From: Planctomycetota bacterium
Lineage (GTDB): Bacteria; Planctomycetota; SZUA-567; JAFGNG01
Assembly: GCA_016927125.1 (NCBI GenBank)
Contig: JAFGNG010000007.1
Location: 1 to 6,374 of the forward strand
Direction of reading: 5' to 3'
DNA length: 6,374 nucleotides
The notes under the pieces were generated by a model that saw only the letters and a program-made list of their open reading frames with translations, searched no databases and was not told the origin of the DNA. Both the position numbers and the translations under genes were made by a program. This document shows positions 6,171 to 6,374 of the stretch, piece after piece; positions within the stretch are counted from its first letter, which is position 1, and the number at the start of each line of letters is the position of its first letter.

Positions 6171-6374
6171 TCAGCCAACCGATACGGCTTCCTCGGGGGT
6201 ATGTTCGGCCCGGGGATGCGCCCGCGCGTAAGCGCCTTCCACTTCAGTCAAGGAGAGATGGGTATAGTTCTGCGTGGTGGAGAGGTTGCGGTGGCCCAGG
6301 AGTTCCTGCACCACCCGCAGGTCCGCACCCCGTGAAAGCAGGTGGGTGGCAAAGCTGTGGCGCAGGGTATGCGG
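6171..6374 (-). CDS. xerC: Tyrosine recombinase XerC/XerD, C-terminal part only
   Basis: The last 67 codons of a minus-strand gene whose start lies beyond the right edge; TGA is at 6171-6173. The fragment begins PHTLRHSFATHLLSRGADL, carrying the conserved His and second catalytic Arg of the HxLRH box. LLGHRNLSTTQNYTHL follows, with the conserved histidine of LGH (fragment residue 28) and the nucleophilic tyrosine (fragment residue 37). It ends with AYARAHPRA, like the C terminus of Xer proteins, plus an 11-residue tail. Xer recombinases act on the chromosome dif site to resolve dimers at division. The ELLGHRNLSTTQ stretch is XerC-like while GADLRVVQ is also seen in XerD, so the paralogue is not certain, and a Xer-related integrase is possible. 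The first catalytic Arg and the Lys lie outside the window. It is convergent with the glycan ligase gene. Confidence 0.92.
   Translation of the reverse strand, partial: PHTLRHSFATHLLSRGADLRVVQELLGHRNLSTTQNYTHLSLTEVEGAYARAHPRAEHTPEEAVSVG

Noticed and set aside
5522..6178. A 218-codon minus-strand open frame
   Set aside because: It is antisense to the TPR region of the glycan ligase and overlaps the recombinase stop. TPR coding sequence commonly leaves the opposite strand open.
6171..6374. Integrase of a mobile element or integron instead of a housekeeping recombinase
   Set aside because: The conserved C-terminal boxes and the HPRA ending fit Xer proteins. No attachment site, cassette array or phage gene is visible. 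It cannot be excluded fully because most of the gene is outside the window.

Overview
The window carries three protein genes. They point to a diderm (Gram-negative-type) bacterium: a type V autotransporter needs an outer membrane, and the second gene belongs to the O-antigen ligase superfamily. Nothing visible fixes the phylum. The genes are of moderate GC content and the spacer between the first two is clearly AT-rich. No tRNA, rRNA, CRISPR array or insertion sequence was seen.

Positions 1-3032, minus strand: the first 1010 codons of a large autotransporter, running off the left edge. It has a signal peptide, a long cysteine-free passenger, an autotransporter-associated beta-strand segment, a helical linker and the first strands of the C-terminal beta-barrel. 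The passenger is built from about 22 short glycine/aspartate motifs resembling RTX calcium-binding nonapeptides. They are spaced one per roughly 26 residues and grouped into larger modules. A run of nine G (coding strand) lies in the middle of the gene, and gain or loss of one base leads to an early stop. This makes it a candidate phase-variable surface protein.

Positions 3033-3514: an AT-rich divergent intergenic region of 482 bases with several inverted repeats, a candidate sigma-70 promoter for the rightward gene and ribosome-binding sites for both flanking genes.

Positions 3515-6100, plus strand: an 861-residue polytopic inner-membrane protein of the O-antigen ligase/Wzy/PglL superfamily with about 13 membrane segments, a large catalytic-type periplasmic loop and a C-terminal tail of about six tetratricopeptide repeats. 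It probably transfers or polymerises lipid-linked glycans on the periplasmic side.

Positions 6101-6170 are a short convergent spacer with a weak possible terminator. Positions 6171-6374, minus strand, hold the C-terminal 67 codons of a Xer-type tyrosine recombinase (chromosome dimer resolution), running off the right edge.

The autotransporter and the glycan transferase are divergent and both belong to cell-surface biogenesis. A functional link, such as glycosylation of the passenger or coordinated surface variation, is speculation. The most notable signals are the poly-G tract and the RTX-like motif periodicity in a type V passenger.
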